From Photobacterium phosphoreum (GTDB lineage: Bacteria; Pseudomonadota; Gammaproteobacteria; Enterobacterales; Vibrionaceae), in contig NZ_MSCQ01000001.1 in the NCBI RefSeq assembly GCF_002954725.1, positions 2,399,722 through 2,463,721 on the forward strand: 64,000 bases of DNA, in the 5' to 3' direction. Shown here in pieces: positions 41,660-51,804 of this stretch. The translations under genes were made by a program, and so were the position numbers. The notes under the pieces are model-generated. The model was not told the origin of the DNA. It did no database searches and was given only the letters and a program-made list of their open reading frames with translations. Each line of letters starts with the position of its first letter. The stretch's first letter is position 1.

Positions 41660-41760
41660 AATTATCCTTTGTTAACTAATGCGGGATTCAAGCAATAAGC
41701 TATACCGCATTAAATAGTCGTTTATTAAATGATTTGGTAATTTTTGCACCAAAAGCACAA

Positions 41761-41787
41761 AGGGGGAATACCGATTGGCTTCCCCCT
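41761..41787 (-). terminator. Stem-loop after mreD, probable terminator
   Basis: AGGGGGAA at 41761-41768 and TTCCCCCT at 41780-41787 are perfect 8-bp arms with an 11-base loop. On the minus strand only a short T stretch follows (TTTGTGC), so termination may be partial, letting some mreBCD transcription continue into maf and rng. Confidence 0.6.
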
Positions 41788-41803
41788 ATAATGTTAATTG
41801 TGG

Positions 41804-42292
41804 CTAACGAATCGCTAATTTACGTCTAATTCGGCGCAATAATAAAAATAACCACGGCCACAAGATAAAGTTTAGTAATACCGCCCACAACTGCTGCGGA
41901 TAAAAACTAATATTTGAGACTAAATATTCAGCCCAGAATTCAATTAACTTACCGGCCAAGGATAATAACGCTATCACAATTGCCTGCTGCCATAACGATA
42001 AATTACGTAAAACCCTAAAGTTAAGCGCAATAATATAGGCGATCACTGACAACATTAATCCACGCACACCTAAGGTCGAACCTAAAATCAAATCCCATAA
42101 TAGACCAACCACTAATGCCGTACCGACATTAACCCGATGCGGTAACGCTAATACCCAGTAACATGTCACCAGCACTACCCATGATGGTCGAAAGGGTTCT
42201 AACTCCCCCGGCCAAGGGACGGCTTGTAACACTAACGCAAATAAAAATGATAGCCAAATCCAGATTCGACCCTGTGCTTTATTGGTTGGCAT
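41804..42292 (-). CDS. mreD: Rod-shape-determining protein MreD
   Basis: A 162-residue, highly hydrophobic inner-membrane protein with five or six predicted helices (WIWLSFLFALVLQAVPWPG is the first). It is the membrane partner of MreC and the elongasome. Its start overlaps the end of mreC by 14 bp. Size and position are canonical; there are few conserved residues in the family. Confidence 0.94.
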   Translation of the reverse strand: MPTNKAQGRIWIWLSFLFALVLQAVPWPGELEPFRPSWVVLVTCYWVLALPHRVNVGTALVVGLLWDLILGSTLGVRGLMLSVIAYIIALNFRVLRNLSLWQQAIVIALLSLAGKLIEFWAEYLVSNISFYPQQLWAVLLNFILWPWLFLLLRRIRRKLAIR

Positions 42293-43238
42293 GATTCACC
42301 TTCTTCGGTGCAGGCACTACTGCATCTGTTGCTGTGGCAGAGACTGGCGGAACCAAAGGCTCAACAACAGTTGCAGGTGTTGTCTCGGCACCCGCGGGTT
42401 GAGGGCTCACTTTATTTCGATCTGTTGGCCATACTAATAACAGATAACGCAAGCGATCAAACTGTACTGTCGCCTTAGCGGTAATTTGGGCAAACGGACG
42501 TTTATTATCAAACGAGAATGATGTTACTCGCGCCACAGGATAGCCTTCAGGATAGCGACCGCCTAAGCCTGAACTGACCAATAGATCACCCTTTTTAATA
42601 TCGGTGCTACTGGGTACATGTTCTAATAAAATCTGATGGTTACGCCCACCACCAGTGGCAATAACACGAATATCATTACGTACAACCTGTACTGGAATCG
42701 CATTGGTAGGATCAATTAATAATAATACGCGACTATTATGTGCCCCGACATAAGAGACCTGACCGACAATGCCTTTATCATTTATCACCGGCTGACCTTC
42801 ATAAACACCATCAATACGGCCTTTATTTATCATCACTTGATAACTGTAAGGATCAGAATCAACCGCCATTACTTCTGCCACCATTTTGCGTTCATCGCGA
42901 ACAAATGGAGATCCAAGTAAACTTCTTAAACGCTGGTTTTCTTGCTGTAATTGATCAAGTAATAGCATATTACTTTTCATGACTAATAAATCACGTTTTA
43001 ATGCTGTATTTTCTGTCAATAAACGTTGATGAGAACTGAGTTGACCACGCAAAACATCTAACATTTCACGCGGTAAATTTGCAGCATATTGCAACGGCGC
43101 AACCGCCGAATTCAATAAATAACGAATATTGGCAAAAGCACCAAGACGACTATCGGCTAGCATTAAGCTAGCCGATAATAATATTGCAAGAAACAGGCGT
43201 AATTGCAGAGATGGACCTCTGCTAAATATAGGTTTCAT
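42279..43238 (-). CDS. mreC: Rod-shape-determining protein MreC
   Basis: A 319-residue protein: one membrane helix near residues 14-33, a coiled coil at about 63-107 (SSHQRLLTENTALKRDLLVMKSN onward), and two beta-barrel subdomains at about 115-265 (YSYQVMINKGRIDGVYEGQPV...). The last 45 residues are rich in Pro, Ala, Val and Thr and look disordered. MreC activates RodA-PBP2 in lateral wall synthesis. It lies 40 bp after mreB. Confidence 0.95.
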   Translation of the reverse strand: MKPIFSRGPSLQLRLFLAILLSASLMLADSRLGAFANIRYLLNSAVAPLQYAANLPREMLDVLRGQLSSHQRLLTENTALKRDLLVMKSNMLLLDQLQQENQRLRSLLGSPFVRDERKMVAEVMAVDSDPYSYQVMINKGRIDGVYEGQPVINDKGIVGQVSYVGAHNSRVLLLIDPTNAIPVQVVRNDIRVIATGGGRNHQILLEHVPSSTDIKKGDLLVSSGLGGRYPEGYPVARVTSFSFDNKRPFAQITAKATVQFDRLRYLLLVWPTDRNKVSPQPAGAETTPATVVEPLVPPVSATATDAVVPAPKKVNHANQ

Positions 43239-43278
43239 ATAACGCTATAACCTGTTTAGTTGGAAGCCTATGACAGTA

Positions 43279-44331
<1,053 letters not shown>

Positions 44332-44442
44332 CTATTCCTGCAAGCGTTAAAAAATCGTAAATTGCGCTCAATGTATCAAGTGCTACCAAGTGAAACAAGA
44401 TATGGATCGCTAAACCGCGTCTAGACACGCAATTTATTTACT

Positions 44443-47400
44443 CTATGGGTTGATTGAGGCATTTTCCGAACGATAAATGATTCTATCATTACCACGGTAA
44501 TTACCAAAGGTTACCAAGCCTGACGGATCCTCGTCACCAATTCCACGCCAGTTAAATGTCAGCCATGGTTGATTAACATTTTCATTCTCAGTGCAACCAA
44601 TATTAGTCGCAGGCTGAGCCGCTATTCGTAGCCAAAACCGCAATTGTTGTTTGATATAAGCTTCATTTTCATCAATACCGGGTAATACCTGTAACGAATA
44701 ATTCTTACCTTGTAATACGTTATTGGTGATTGCGCTTAAACTGGCTTTAGCGTGAGGTTTAGAGGTATAGATAATTTGCTTACATGACCACTGACTATTA
44801 AAGTGTGAACGACTGTCATCAGTATTAATCGTAAACTGATCACTATTCCAATATTCAACTTTTAGCGGCATGGTTAACGGTTGATCAAATACGCCACTGG
44901 CATCATCTAACACCATCCTCCCATAACGACTATCAACCCAACCATTAAGTGGTGCAGTTAATACCTGTGATTGATTATAGCGTTGCAATGGCTGAGTTTT
45001 ATTCGCAAAATCAGTACACCCTAACTTTGAACACTGAGATCGAGACTCGACTGATAGCCCTAAGCCAATCTTAAATGGACCATCAGCAGTGGTCACAGTT
45101 GCAACTAATTGATTATTTTGTTTCGGTAAGCGTGTAAATGCTAGTTTACCATCACGAAGAGTAAGCTGTGCTTGTTGCCAATCGTGCTGCCAGCCAGCAA
45201 CTAAATTAGATTGATCAAGCCGCGCACTGACATCATTTAATTGTCTATTTTGATTAAGATCGACCGCGGTTAATAGCAAACTCTCTTTTAACTGAGGGGC
45301 AAATTTACCGTAATTTAGCGTTGCTTCACCAGCCGCATTTTGCGCTTCAATTATCGCATTAGCAGTAAAGGTTTGATCCATATAAGTGAATGGGGATGAT
45401 TCAGTATGGGCATTGATGATAGCACTGTCTTTAATAACAAACTGTTTTGGATAAAAACGCCCAATGGCGCGCTGACTCGGGTTTATCTTCATACCGAGAT
45501 AACTATCAGCTGTAATTGCTAACTTGACACTACCAACCTCACTCCAACGCAAATCATCAAAAATCATTGCCGTATTATCATGAGAATCACTATTTTGTTG
45601 ACGAGTAATACCACTTAACTCACCACTGTGACCATTTTGGGGCGTATCAATGCCAACAACAGAGGCCGTTACTGTTGCAACTGGCGCGTCTTTAGCAAGA
45701 AAGTTGGGCGTAATCGGTCGCTGACAATATTTATCATTGCTAACATCAATAGCATTATTTACCTTATCACCCGGCTGCCATTGCAGCGGCTTAGCTCGCA
45801 TAATAAAAGCATCCCCAGCAGCGACTAAACCATCACCACTATTTGCCGTTCCAGTAAAACTATCGTTAGCTTGAGGACACATCGCAAATGTCCATGGGCG
45901 CGAATGTACACTCGCTTCGCCCACCAACCCTTGCGGAAGATCTGTGGTTTTAAGTTGATTAGTTTTAGTTGTTATAAGCTCACAGTAGTCACTGGTACAG
46001 GTTTTATCTTTGACCACTAAATTAACACTTCCGGCGTCACGATAACGCATTCGAATAGCATCAGAGATACCGTTGGTAAAATTGACCTTTAATGACGATA
46101 ACTCATCGCCCCCCCTCACCGCACCAACATGATATTGACTTTGAGACGGTGCTAGATAACGAGTATCAAACTCAAGTTGCTTGACACCACTATATTGAGT
46201 AATAACAGCATCATTAATATTGGGTTGATTAGCACAAGCAACCGCTTTAACCGTTACAGAAAATGGCTGACCAGCAATAATATTGTTGTTATTAGGAGTT
46301 ACGCTGAACCCACCCGGAATGAAACTGTATTCCCCGACCGGCTTATCACCTGCCATATCAGCAATCGATGCAGTAACAGTTACCGTTTCTGCACCATTGG
46401 GTTGTAACCAAATAACACTCCTTGAGTCACTATTTTTCAGCACAAAAGTTGAGGTTCCAACACCAAATGAGGTCGCATTATTAAGCCCAACATTACGCGC
46501 CCATTTACCGCCAGTAGAAGAGCTAATACTAAATGAGATATCGCCGTTAAAATCAGAATCAGCAGCGCCAACTTTCGAGACTAAAAAGGTTATTTCCTGA
46601 GGTTCACACAAGGTTGAGGTTGCAACAATAGGGGTAATTGCTAATTGATATTCAGGCTGGGCTTCAAAGCACGTACTTTGACCAATAATTTCAGTTTGAA
46701 TATAATTAACATCCCCTGTCATAATCAAGTTAGGTGCTGTTACTGCACCAGTAACTCGCGTTATTTTTGTATTATTACCAATTTTTGTATTATTACCATT
46801 AGACAAGAATAAATTACGTTCTGAATAGATTAACGCCGTAACTTGAGTACCTGCATTTAAATCAACCCACTCATGCAGAATATCTTGGCTAGGTTTTAAA
46901 TCATGAACAAATATTAATAAATCATCGGCTTTTTTAGATTCTGAAGATAATGACGAATTATTCAGCGTCATCGTTTTCACATGTACAACAGATCCTGAAG
47001 GGAATACAATATTTTTATTACTTAAATTAATGGTATTAAACCAAAATATTTGTTTACTACCAAAGTCACGTTGTTCAGATAAATTGCCATCATCCACTTG
47101 AGGCCATAAATCTAATTTTAATTTCGAAGCATAAAGATTTTCATTTTCACCTATAGGCTGACAAGATTTACCATTACAAAAATCATTTATATTACTGTAA
47201 AAGCCACTCGTATTTTTAACTGTTTCAAAACCAATATAACGTTTACTATTTATAAGTGCAGCGCCTGTTATATTAAGTTTATGACTCCCCTCAAACTTAC
47301 CTTTAGAATCTTGCCACGTTTGTACTGGCCCTGGAAATACGTCACACACTTCTTCAGCAACACGGCGTTGAAAAGCCATAAAGCCCACTTCTTCATTGGC

Positions 47401-48477
47401 ATGCGCACGTTCAGGCTGGTTATTTTCATTAAGATCTTCATCATTAACAAAACTGACTTTCAACCGCTGAGCTGCTGCATCAGTTTCTACCTGACACAAA
47501 CGCACCCAACCGCCATTGGAGCCAAAACGCGAATTTTTAGACGCCATAAATAAAATTGGATTCTGACTCTGATCAGAAAAATCGAAATTGGTATTATTTA
47601 GTGTAGTAAATCCCTTACATTGTTCTAATACAGGCTGAGTAATTAGCGCATTGCCACTATAATCATCTTTTAATGTATTTGGGGTTTCAGCGGAGCCCAA
47701 TGCGAATTGTAATCCACGATGAAAGCCGCTCCCTTCAACCAATAAATAAGCCACAGTTACTTTTTTATGCAGTACCGCACCAGTTTCTGAACTATCAACA
47801 CCTAAATAAAAATCACCAAAATTATTATTACTATGATTGTTATTACGTATCATTAATGGCGTAAACCAATTTTTTTCAACATCGTCATCAGTTGGAATTG
47901 CAGCAGTAGTCGGCTGAATTTCCGCCATAGCCCCTGGGCTCTTAAATTGTGGTGGCAAAGGAATTGAAATCAGTTTGCCACTTTTCACTAACTGTTCCGC
48001 ACTATTTTTTTGTAATTTTTGATTTTTATAAAGGCTTTTAATACCGCCCTCAAGATTATGACGGATCTCTTTTTTACCCGCGAGAATTCGACCTTTATGA
48101 CCTAAAGCTATTTCGCCTTCTTCCATAGCGAAGTAAGCGATCTTCATCATTGGTATTTTATATAGCTCAAGCTCTATTTTATCGCTAATAACTGGATATA
48201 TCTGCCGTACTTTAAAAGCATATTTTTCCGCTGTTTTTTTATAGATTGCAGTTACTTTTAGTGTTGATGGCGCGTCTAATCCATTATTAGTAATGGTAGG
48301 CATTAAAAAAACTAACGGTTTACGGGTAAAGTTTTTTTCTAAAATGATTTCACAGTCACTCTCAATGCAGCCATTTTTATTAGTGACCTGATACTGACCA
48401 AAATCAAATACTGGCTCGCTAGCGACATTAAAGCTCACTAACAACAAATAACAGCTTAGAATAATTGCAAATTTCAT
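44443..48477 (-). CDS. mshQ: MSHA biogenesis protein MshQ, large secreted surface protein
   Basis: A 1344-residue protein with a signal peptide (MKFAIILSCYLLLVSFNVASE). Beyond that it has no enzyme motif; it is beta-rich, with spaced cysteines (for example CFEAQ, CEPQE, CANQP) that may form disulfides. The C-terminal half (from about residue 620) resembles the DUF6701 region of MshQ, including GLGLSVESRSQCSKLGCTDF. It ends the MSHA structural operon with a 4-bp ATGA overlap with mshP. Its role in the pilus is unsettled; a tip or surface adhesin is a reasonable guess. A short internal duplication (NNTKIG twice) lies near 46763-46800. Confidence 0.85.
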   Translation of the reverse strand: MKFAIILSCYLLLVSFNVASEPVFDFGQYQVTNKNGCIESDCEIILEKNFTRKPLVFLMPTITNNGLDAPSTLKVTAIYKKTAEKYAFKVRQIYPVISDKIELELYKIPMMKIAYFAMEEGEIALGHKGRILAGKKEIRHNLEGGIKSLYKNQKLQKNSAEQLVKSGKLISIPLPPQFKSPGAMAEIQPTTAAIPTDDDVEKNWFTPLMIRNNNHSNNNFGDFYLGVDSSETGAVLHKKVTVAYLLVEGSGFHRGLQFALGSAETPNTLKDDYSGNALITQPVLEQCKGFTTLNNTNFDFSDQSQNPILFMASKNSRFGSNGGWVRLCQVETDAAAQRLKVSFVNDEDLNENNQPERAHANEEVGFMAFQRRVAEEVCDVFPGPVQTWQDSKGKFEGSHKLNITGAALINSKRYIGFETVKNTSGFYSNINDFCNGKSCQPIGENENLYASKLKLDLWPQVDDGNLSEQRDFGSKQIFWFNTINLSNKNIVFPSGSVVHVKTMTLNNSSLSSESKKADDLLIFVHDLKPSQDILHEWVDLNAGTQVTALIYSERNLFLSNGNNTKIGNNTKITRVTGAVTAPNLIMTGDVNYIQTEIIGQSTCFEAQPEYQLAITPIVATSTLCEPQEITFLVSKVGAADSDFNGDISFSISSSTGGKWARNVGLNNATSFGVGTSTFVLKNSDSRSVIWLQPNGAETVTVTASIADMAGDKPVGEYSFIPGGFSVTPNNNNIIAGQPFSVTVKAVACANQPNINDAVITQYSGVKQLEFDTRYLAPSQSQYHVGAVRGGDELSSLKVNFTNGISDAIRMRYRDAGSVNLVVKDKTCTSDYCELITTKTNQLKTTDLPQGLVGEASVHSRPWTFAMCPQANDSFTGTANSGDGLVAAGDAFIMRAKPLQWQPGDKVNNAIDVSNDKYCQRPITPNFLAKDAPVATVTASVVGIDTPQNGHSGELSGITRQQNSDSHDNTAMIFDDLRWSEVGSVKLAITADSYLGMKINPSQRAIGRFYPKQFVIKDSAIINAHTESSPFTYMDQTFTANAIIEAQNAAGEATLNYGKFAPQLKESLLLTAVDLNQNRQLNDVSARLDQSNLVAGWQHDWQQAQLTLRDGKLAFTRLPKQNNQLVATVTTADGPFKIGLGLSVESRSQCSKLGCTDFANKTQPLQRYNQSQVLTAPLNGWVDSRYGRMVLDDASGVFDQPLTMPLKVEYWNSDQFTINTDDSRSHFNSQWSCKQIIYTSKPHAKASLSAITNNVLQGKNYSLQVLPGIDENEAYIKQQLRFWLRIAAQPATNIGCTENENVNQPWLTFNWRGIGDEDPSGLVTFGNYRGNDRIIYRSENASINP

Positions 48478-48905
48478 TGTACCAATCCCTTAACCCATAC
48501 TTGTTGTTGGCGAGTGACTTGATATTGCCCACTGCCACAACGTCCTGTACTACGCAGTTGAATTCTACGCTTTGCATCATCGTTAGCCACAAACTCATCA
48601 CATTCCACGCTGACCTTACAGCCATCAAAATCCACCAGCGGGATCTGATGAGAAATAACATCACAAGTTAACATTTGATTAGGATCACCAATTGGAAATA
48701 ATTTATTAAGACTGATCTCAATCCCACTGTGAGCCGCAAACCATGCTCGGGTACCTAATATTTCTTGAGTAGTTGTAACGGTTTGAGATGCGTTAATTTT
48801 GATCATCGCGGCAGCCATCATCGACATCACCGTAATAATAAAAATAGCCACCACTAAGGCGCTGCCTGTTTGTGAACGTAATGAAACAGCAGAATTACGG
48901 CGCAT
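48474..48905 (-). CDS. mshP: MSHA minor pilin-like protein MshP
   Basis: A 143-residue PilX-like protein. A basic leader is followed by a single N-terminal hydrophobic helix (GSALVVAIFIITVMSMMAAAMIK) without the usual GFTLIE sequence and without Glu at +5. That agrees with PilX/GspK-type minor pilins that sit at the pilus tip. It overlaps mshO by 11 bp and mshQ by 4 bp. Confidence 0.88.
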   Translation of the reverse strand: MRRNSAVSLRSQTGSALVVAIFIITVMSMMAAAMIKINASQTVTTTQEILGTRAWFAAHSGIEISLNKLFPIGDPNQMLTCDVISHQIPLVDFDGCKVSVECDEFVANDDAKRRIQLRSTGRCGSGQYQVTRQQQVWVKGLVQ

Positions 48906-49662
48906 TCATCACCTGTACAGTATGGTTATAACGGCTCGACTCACCATTGCGAGTAAAAGTGAACTGCCAAGCCACTAATGCACTACGCGCAAGAGCAGCA
49001 TTATCAAGTTCAAACGTAGACAGACTAGTATCTAGATATTGGGCAAGTAATACAGGGGGTGATTGAGTGCCCATATTATCAATTGTGGTGCGGGTCAGAC
49101 TATTATCCTCAATGCAAAACTTAACACTGTGGGTATAGGTGTAAAAACGCTGTGCTAATGAACCACTTCTAAAGCTATGTTGACCATCAAGTTCAAACTG
49201 CCACTGATTAGCGGCTATTCCTTTATTTATTGCCGTCACTTTAGCAACTTGATCACTAATAACATCAAAATCTTGCGGTTTATGGGGGTTAATCACTACC
49301 ATCATATTAGTTTCAAATATTGGCGCTGAGGTCTGAGTAAGAAACCCCGAAATAACATCAATATGAGTTAAGCTTGGATTAACATAATCACCACTGTATT
49401 GAATCGGTCGAAAAGCTAAACAATGACCATTTTCATCATCTGTCACCTCAAGACTGTTTGGCACTGCATCACGTAATTCACGCGCAACTCGCTCAACCGC
49501 AAATCGGGCTTGGGATTGTAATTGTTCCCGGTCGCGAGTTTGCAAATAACCCTCAGTACCAAGACTGACAAAGCGACCAATACCGATAGTAATAAATGCC
49601 ATCACCACGATCACCATGATCAATTCGATCAATGTAAATCCTTGCGAGTGCCGCGATAACAT
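48895..49662 (-). CDS. mshO: MSHA minor pilin MshO
   Basis: A 255-residue type IV pilin-like protein with a class III leader cleaved at QG^FTLIELIMVIVVMAF (Glu5 intact). A long helix (RDREQLQSQARFAVERVARELRDAVPNS) typical of the PilW/MshO type follows. It likely forms part of the tip complex with MshC, D and P. Its start overlaps the mshD stop as TAATG. Confidence 0.92.
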   Translation of the reverse strand: MLSRHSQGFTLIELIMVIVVMAFITIGIGRFVSLGTEGYLQTRDREQLQSQARFAVERVARELRDAVPNSLEVTDDENGHCLAFRPIQYSGDYVNPSLTHIDVISGFLTQTSAPIFETNMMVVINPHKPQDFDVISDQVAKVTAINKGIAANQWQFELDGQHSFRSGSLAQRFYTYTHSVKFCIEDNSLTRTTIDNMGTQSPPVLLAQYLDTSLSTFELDNAALARSALVAWQFTFTRNGESSRYNHTVQVMNAP

Positions 49663-50264
49663 TAATAGTTGCCTCGATACGCTGCAAATTGATAACGTCC
49701 ATAGCGACCGCTATCAATCACCATATTGATCCGTTTATAATTATGCGGGGCTACCACCGCCGTTGTTGGATTGGGGAAATTAGTTAAATTATTATCGTAA
49801 AAAACAGTAACCGTTACCGTAAAATGACTGTAGTCATCAGCAATGACATCACCCACTGCATTACTTAGTTCACGTCCATTACCATTTTTACAATTAGCAC
49901 TCTTTCCTTGCCAACAACCAATATAATCATCAACCGTTGCAAACTGTTGTCTATCTATAGGTGACGTTAAACTTATAGAACAAGGATTACGGATCACCTT
50001 ACCTTGTAAGTCTTGGGTATCATCACAGCGGATCTGCTCACCATTATCATCACTGTTAGCATCAAATTTTCGCGCTAAAATTTCAGTCATCATCGCATTG
50101 GCTAATGCCGCAGCACGGGCTTGATAATGCGGCTCAGCTGATAATGCAATTTGGGGCAATAAAAAACGGCTTAAAATAACCATCGCCACCGCAAAAATGA
50201 CAATCGTAATAATCATTTCAATCAGCGTAAATCCACGCTGAACATGATGAACCAAGCACTTCAT
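49662..50264 (-). CDS. mshD: MSHA minor pilin MshD
   Basis: A 200-residue pilin-like protein starting at ATG 50264, whose ATGA overlaps the mshC stop; the in-frame TTG at 50270 is unlikely. Prepilin leader ends RG^FTLIEMIITIVIFAVAMVIL. The pilV-like remainder has PHYQARAAALANAMMTEILARKFD. It is a minor pilin in the tip/initiation complex. Confidence 0.92.
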   Translation of the reverse strand: MKCLVHHVQRGFTLIEMIITIVIFAVAMVILSRFLLPQIALSAEPHYQARAAALANAMMTEILARKFDANSDDNGEQIRCDDTQDLQGKVIRNPCSISLTSPIDRQQFATVDDYIGCWQGKSANCKNGNGRELSNAVGDVIADDYSHFTVTVTVFYDNNLTNFPNPTTAVVAPHNYKRINMVIDSGRYGRYQFAAYRGNY

Positions 50265-50719
50265 AAACAAGCCCCAGTATGAATATAACCCTGCTGATTA
50301 ATACACATTTTTGCCTGATTGTTATTATTAGCAGTAAAGGTGATCTCACAGCCTGATCCCGTCATACACTGACGTTCACCTTGTGGATTAAATGGCTGAC
50401 CGAGTAAATTAAAACCAAGAAAATGATTCGGGGTAATAGTGACCTGATCGTTTGCTGTCGTAAGATAATTGGTGGGATTTTGCTGGGTAGCACAACCAAA
50501 TAACGATTCGGTGATGGTTAAAGTGGCACAGGCTAACTGTTGCTGCTGCATCGCGCTAATTTGAATTTGACGGGCAATTGAGATTGCTTGATCACGCATA
50601 AGCTCAGCACTAAAGCTTGAGCGAGAGGCATAGCGACTGGCGGCAGTGACAGAGATAATTGCCAATACAATGATCACCATCACCAATTCAATTAAGGTGA
50701 ATCCCTGTTGTCGCGCCAC
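50261..50719 (-). CDS. mshC: MSHA minor pilin MshC
   Basis: A 152-residue pilin-like protein: MARQQG^FTLIELVMVIIVLAIISVTAASRY is a full prepilin signal with Glu5. The GspH/FimT-like remainder has a Cys-rich C-terminus (CMTGSGCEI...CINQQGYIHTGAC). It follows mshA after a 68-bp gap that contains a stem-loop, so its expression is probably below that of mshA. Confidence 0.92.
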   Translation of the reverse strand: MARQQGFTLIELVMVIIVLAIISVTAASRYASRSSFSAELMRDQAISIARQIQISAMQQQQLACATLTITESLFGCATQQNPTNYLTTANDQVTITPNHFLGFNLLGQPFNPQGERQCMTGSGCEITFTANNNNQAKMCINQQGYIHTGACL

Positions 50720-50745
50720 AGCGTTAACCTTTAGTGATGATTATT

Positions 50746-50780
50746 TAATGATGCTATTTCGAATAAAAACAGCATCATTA
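50746..50780 (-). terminator. Stem-loop after mshA, partial terminator or mRNA stabiliser
   Basis: TAATGATGCT (50746-50755) and AGCATCATTA (50771-50780) are perfect 10-bp arms with a 15-base loop, 7 bp after the last mshA stop. No T-tract follows on the minus strand, so it is more likely an mRNA 3' stabiliser that raises mshA message over mshC. Confidence 0.6.
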
Positions 50781-50787
50781 ATGATCG

Positions 50788-51273
50788 CTATTTCGTCAAT
50801 GATTGAACTGAAGACTCACAACCTTTGCCTAGTTTAACAACCGTTGTCGCCGCCGCGGTACTTGTTGCTTGAGTATAAGTTACAACACATATAGTCGCAT
50901 CATTAGCATTACTTTGATAGGTGTATGAAATTTTGTTGTTCGCTGGTGTTCCTGCTACTTTCCAGTCATTCTTAAGACCAGAAACCACAGCCGATAATGC
51001 TGCTGATGTTGCAACAGGGTAACCATATGCAGTCGGAATATCATCAACACCTACACCAGCCGCAGCGTCTTTATTCTCAATCCCCTTAATCGCAGCCTTG
51101 CCATACGTAATACCAGCGGCACCTTCGATTGCCCCCTTTAAGCCTTTCAATGATGACGCGCGCGCATCATCTTGTAAATTCAAAAATTTAGGGGCAGCTG
51201 TCACAGCTAAAATACCCAAAATAACAATCACTACCACTAATTCAATTAATGTAAAACCATTTTGACGTTGCAT
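50788..51273 (-). CDS. mshA: Major MSHA pilin MshA, downstream copy
   Basis: A 161-residue prepilin: MQRQNG^[15 protein letters not shown] with Glu5, then [25 protein letters not shown], the MshA signature. The C-terminal disulfide loop holds Cys residues in [12 protein letters not shown] and LGKGCESS. The N-terminal 65 or so residues and the C-terminal block match the upstream copy almost exactly, while the middle differs, which suggests duplication then diversification of the exposed face. It is the second mshA of the transcript. Confidence 0.95.
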   Translation of the reverse strand: MQRQNGFTLIELVVVIVILGILAVTAAPKFLNLQDDARASSLKGLKGAIEGAAGITYGKAAIKGIENKDAAAGVGVDDIPTAYGYPVATSAALSAVVSGLKNDWKVAGTPANNKISYTYQSNANDATICVVTYTQATSTAAATTVVKLGKGCESSVQSLTK

Positions 51274-51330
51274 AACTTAGTCCTTTTTCCTATGTAGATT
51301 CACTTCAACACGACTTTAAGTCGGAATGTA
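51274..51330 (-). repeat. Fossil copy of the mshB 3' end between the two mshA genes
   Basis: The minus-strand sequence before the downstream mshA aligns with the final codons and spacer of mshB (51802-51858) at about 46 of 54 positions without gaps. It no longer reads as mshB. It marks the unit of tandem duplication as mshB tail plus mshA. Confidence 0.85.
51310..51324 (-). other. Stem-loop in the leader of downstream mshA
   Basis: On the minus strand a CGACT/AGTCG stem with a three-base loop lies 36 nt before the mshA start. It occupies the same place as the hairpin in the mshB 3' end before the other mshA, with the sequence changed but the pairing kept. Confidence 0.6.
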
Positions 51331-51339
51331 AATAAATAA

Positions 51340-51801
51340 TTAATTAGATGGAGAAGTACATCCATTACCAAGCTTAACAACTGTTGTTGCTGCAGCTTTA
51401 CTCGTTGCTTGAGTGTAAGTCACAATACACTCACTCATATTTAAATTACCTTTATATGTATAAGTAACTAAATCATCGTTTTTTATCTCAACTTGCTGCC
51501 AATCATTATCTAAACCCATAACTATAGATTCTAGATTCCCCTCAAGTACCCTCGGGTAACCATAAGATGTATAAACATTATCGATAGAACTCTGCGGTGC
51601 TAATTCGGCTCCCGCAATTGCAGCTTTACCGTAGACAATACCTGCTGCACCATCAATCGCGCCTTTTAAGCCTTGCAGTGATGACGCACGCGCATCGTCT
51701 TGCAAGTTCAAAAACTTAGGGGCTGCTGTAACGGCAAGAATACCCAAAATAACAATCACCACCACCAATTCAATTAATGTAAAACCGGTTTGACGTTGCA
51801 T
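51340..51801 (-). CDS. mshA: Major MSHA pilin MshA, upstream copy
   Basis: A 153-residue prepilin: MQRQTG^[15 protein letters not shown], then the same [16 protein letters not shown] block as the other copy. The variable central region ([19 protein letters not shown]...) differs in length and sequence. The C-terminal loop keeps two Cys residues ([12 protein letters not shown] and LGNGCTS). It lies 3 bp after mshB. Either copy or both may be the assembled pilin; the sequence alone cannot say which. Confidence 0.95.
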   Translation of the reverse strand: MQRQTGFTLIELVVVIVILGILAVTAAPKFLNLQDDARASSLQGLKGAIDGAAGIVYGKAAIAGAELAPQSSIDNVYTSYGYPRVLEGNLESIVMGLDNDWQQVEIKNDDLVTYTYKGNLNMSECIVTYTQATSKAAATTVVKLGNGCTSPSN

Positions 51802-51804
51802 AAT

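Noticed and set aside
50788-51801. Two mshA genes as an assembly error
   Set aside because: The copies differ clearly in their central regions and leaders, so they are true paralogues, not a repeated read.
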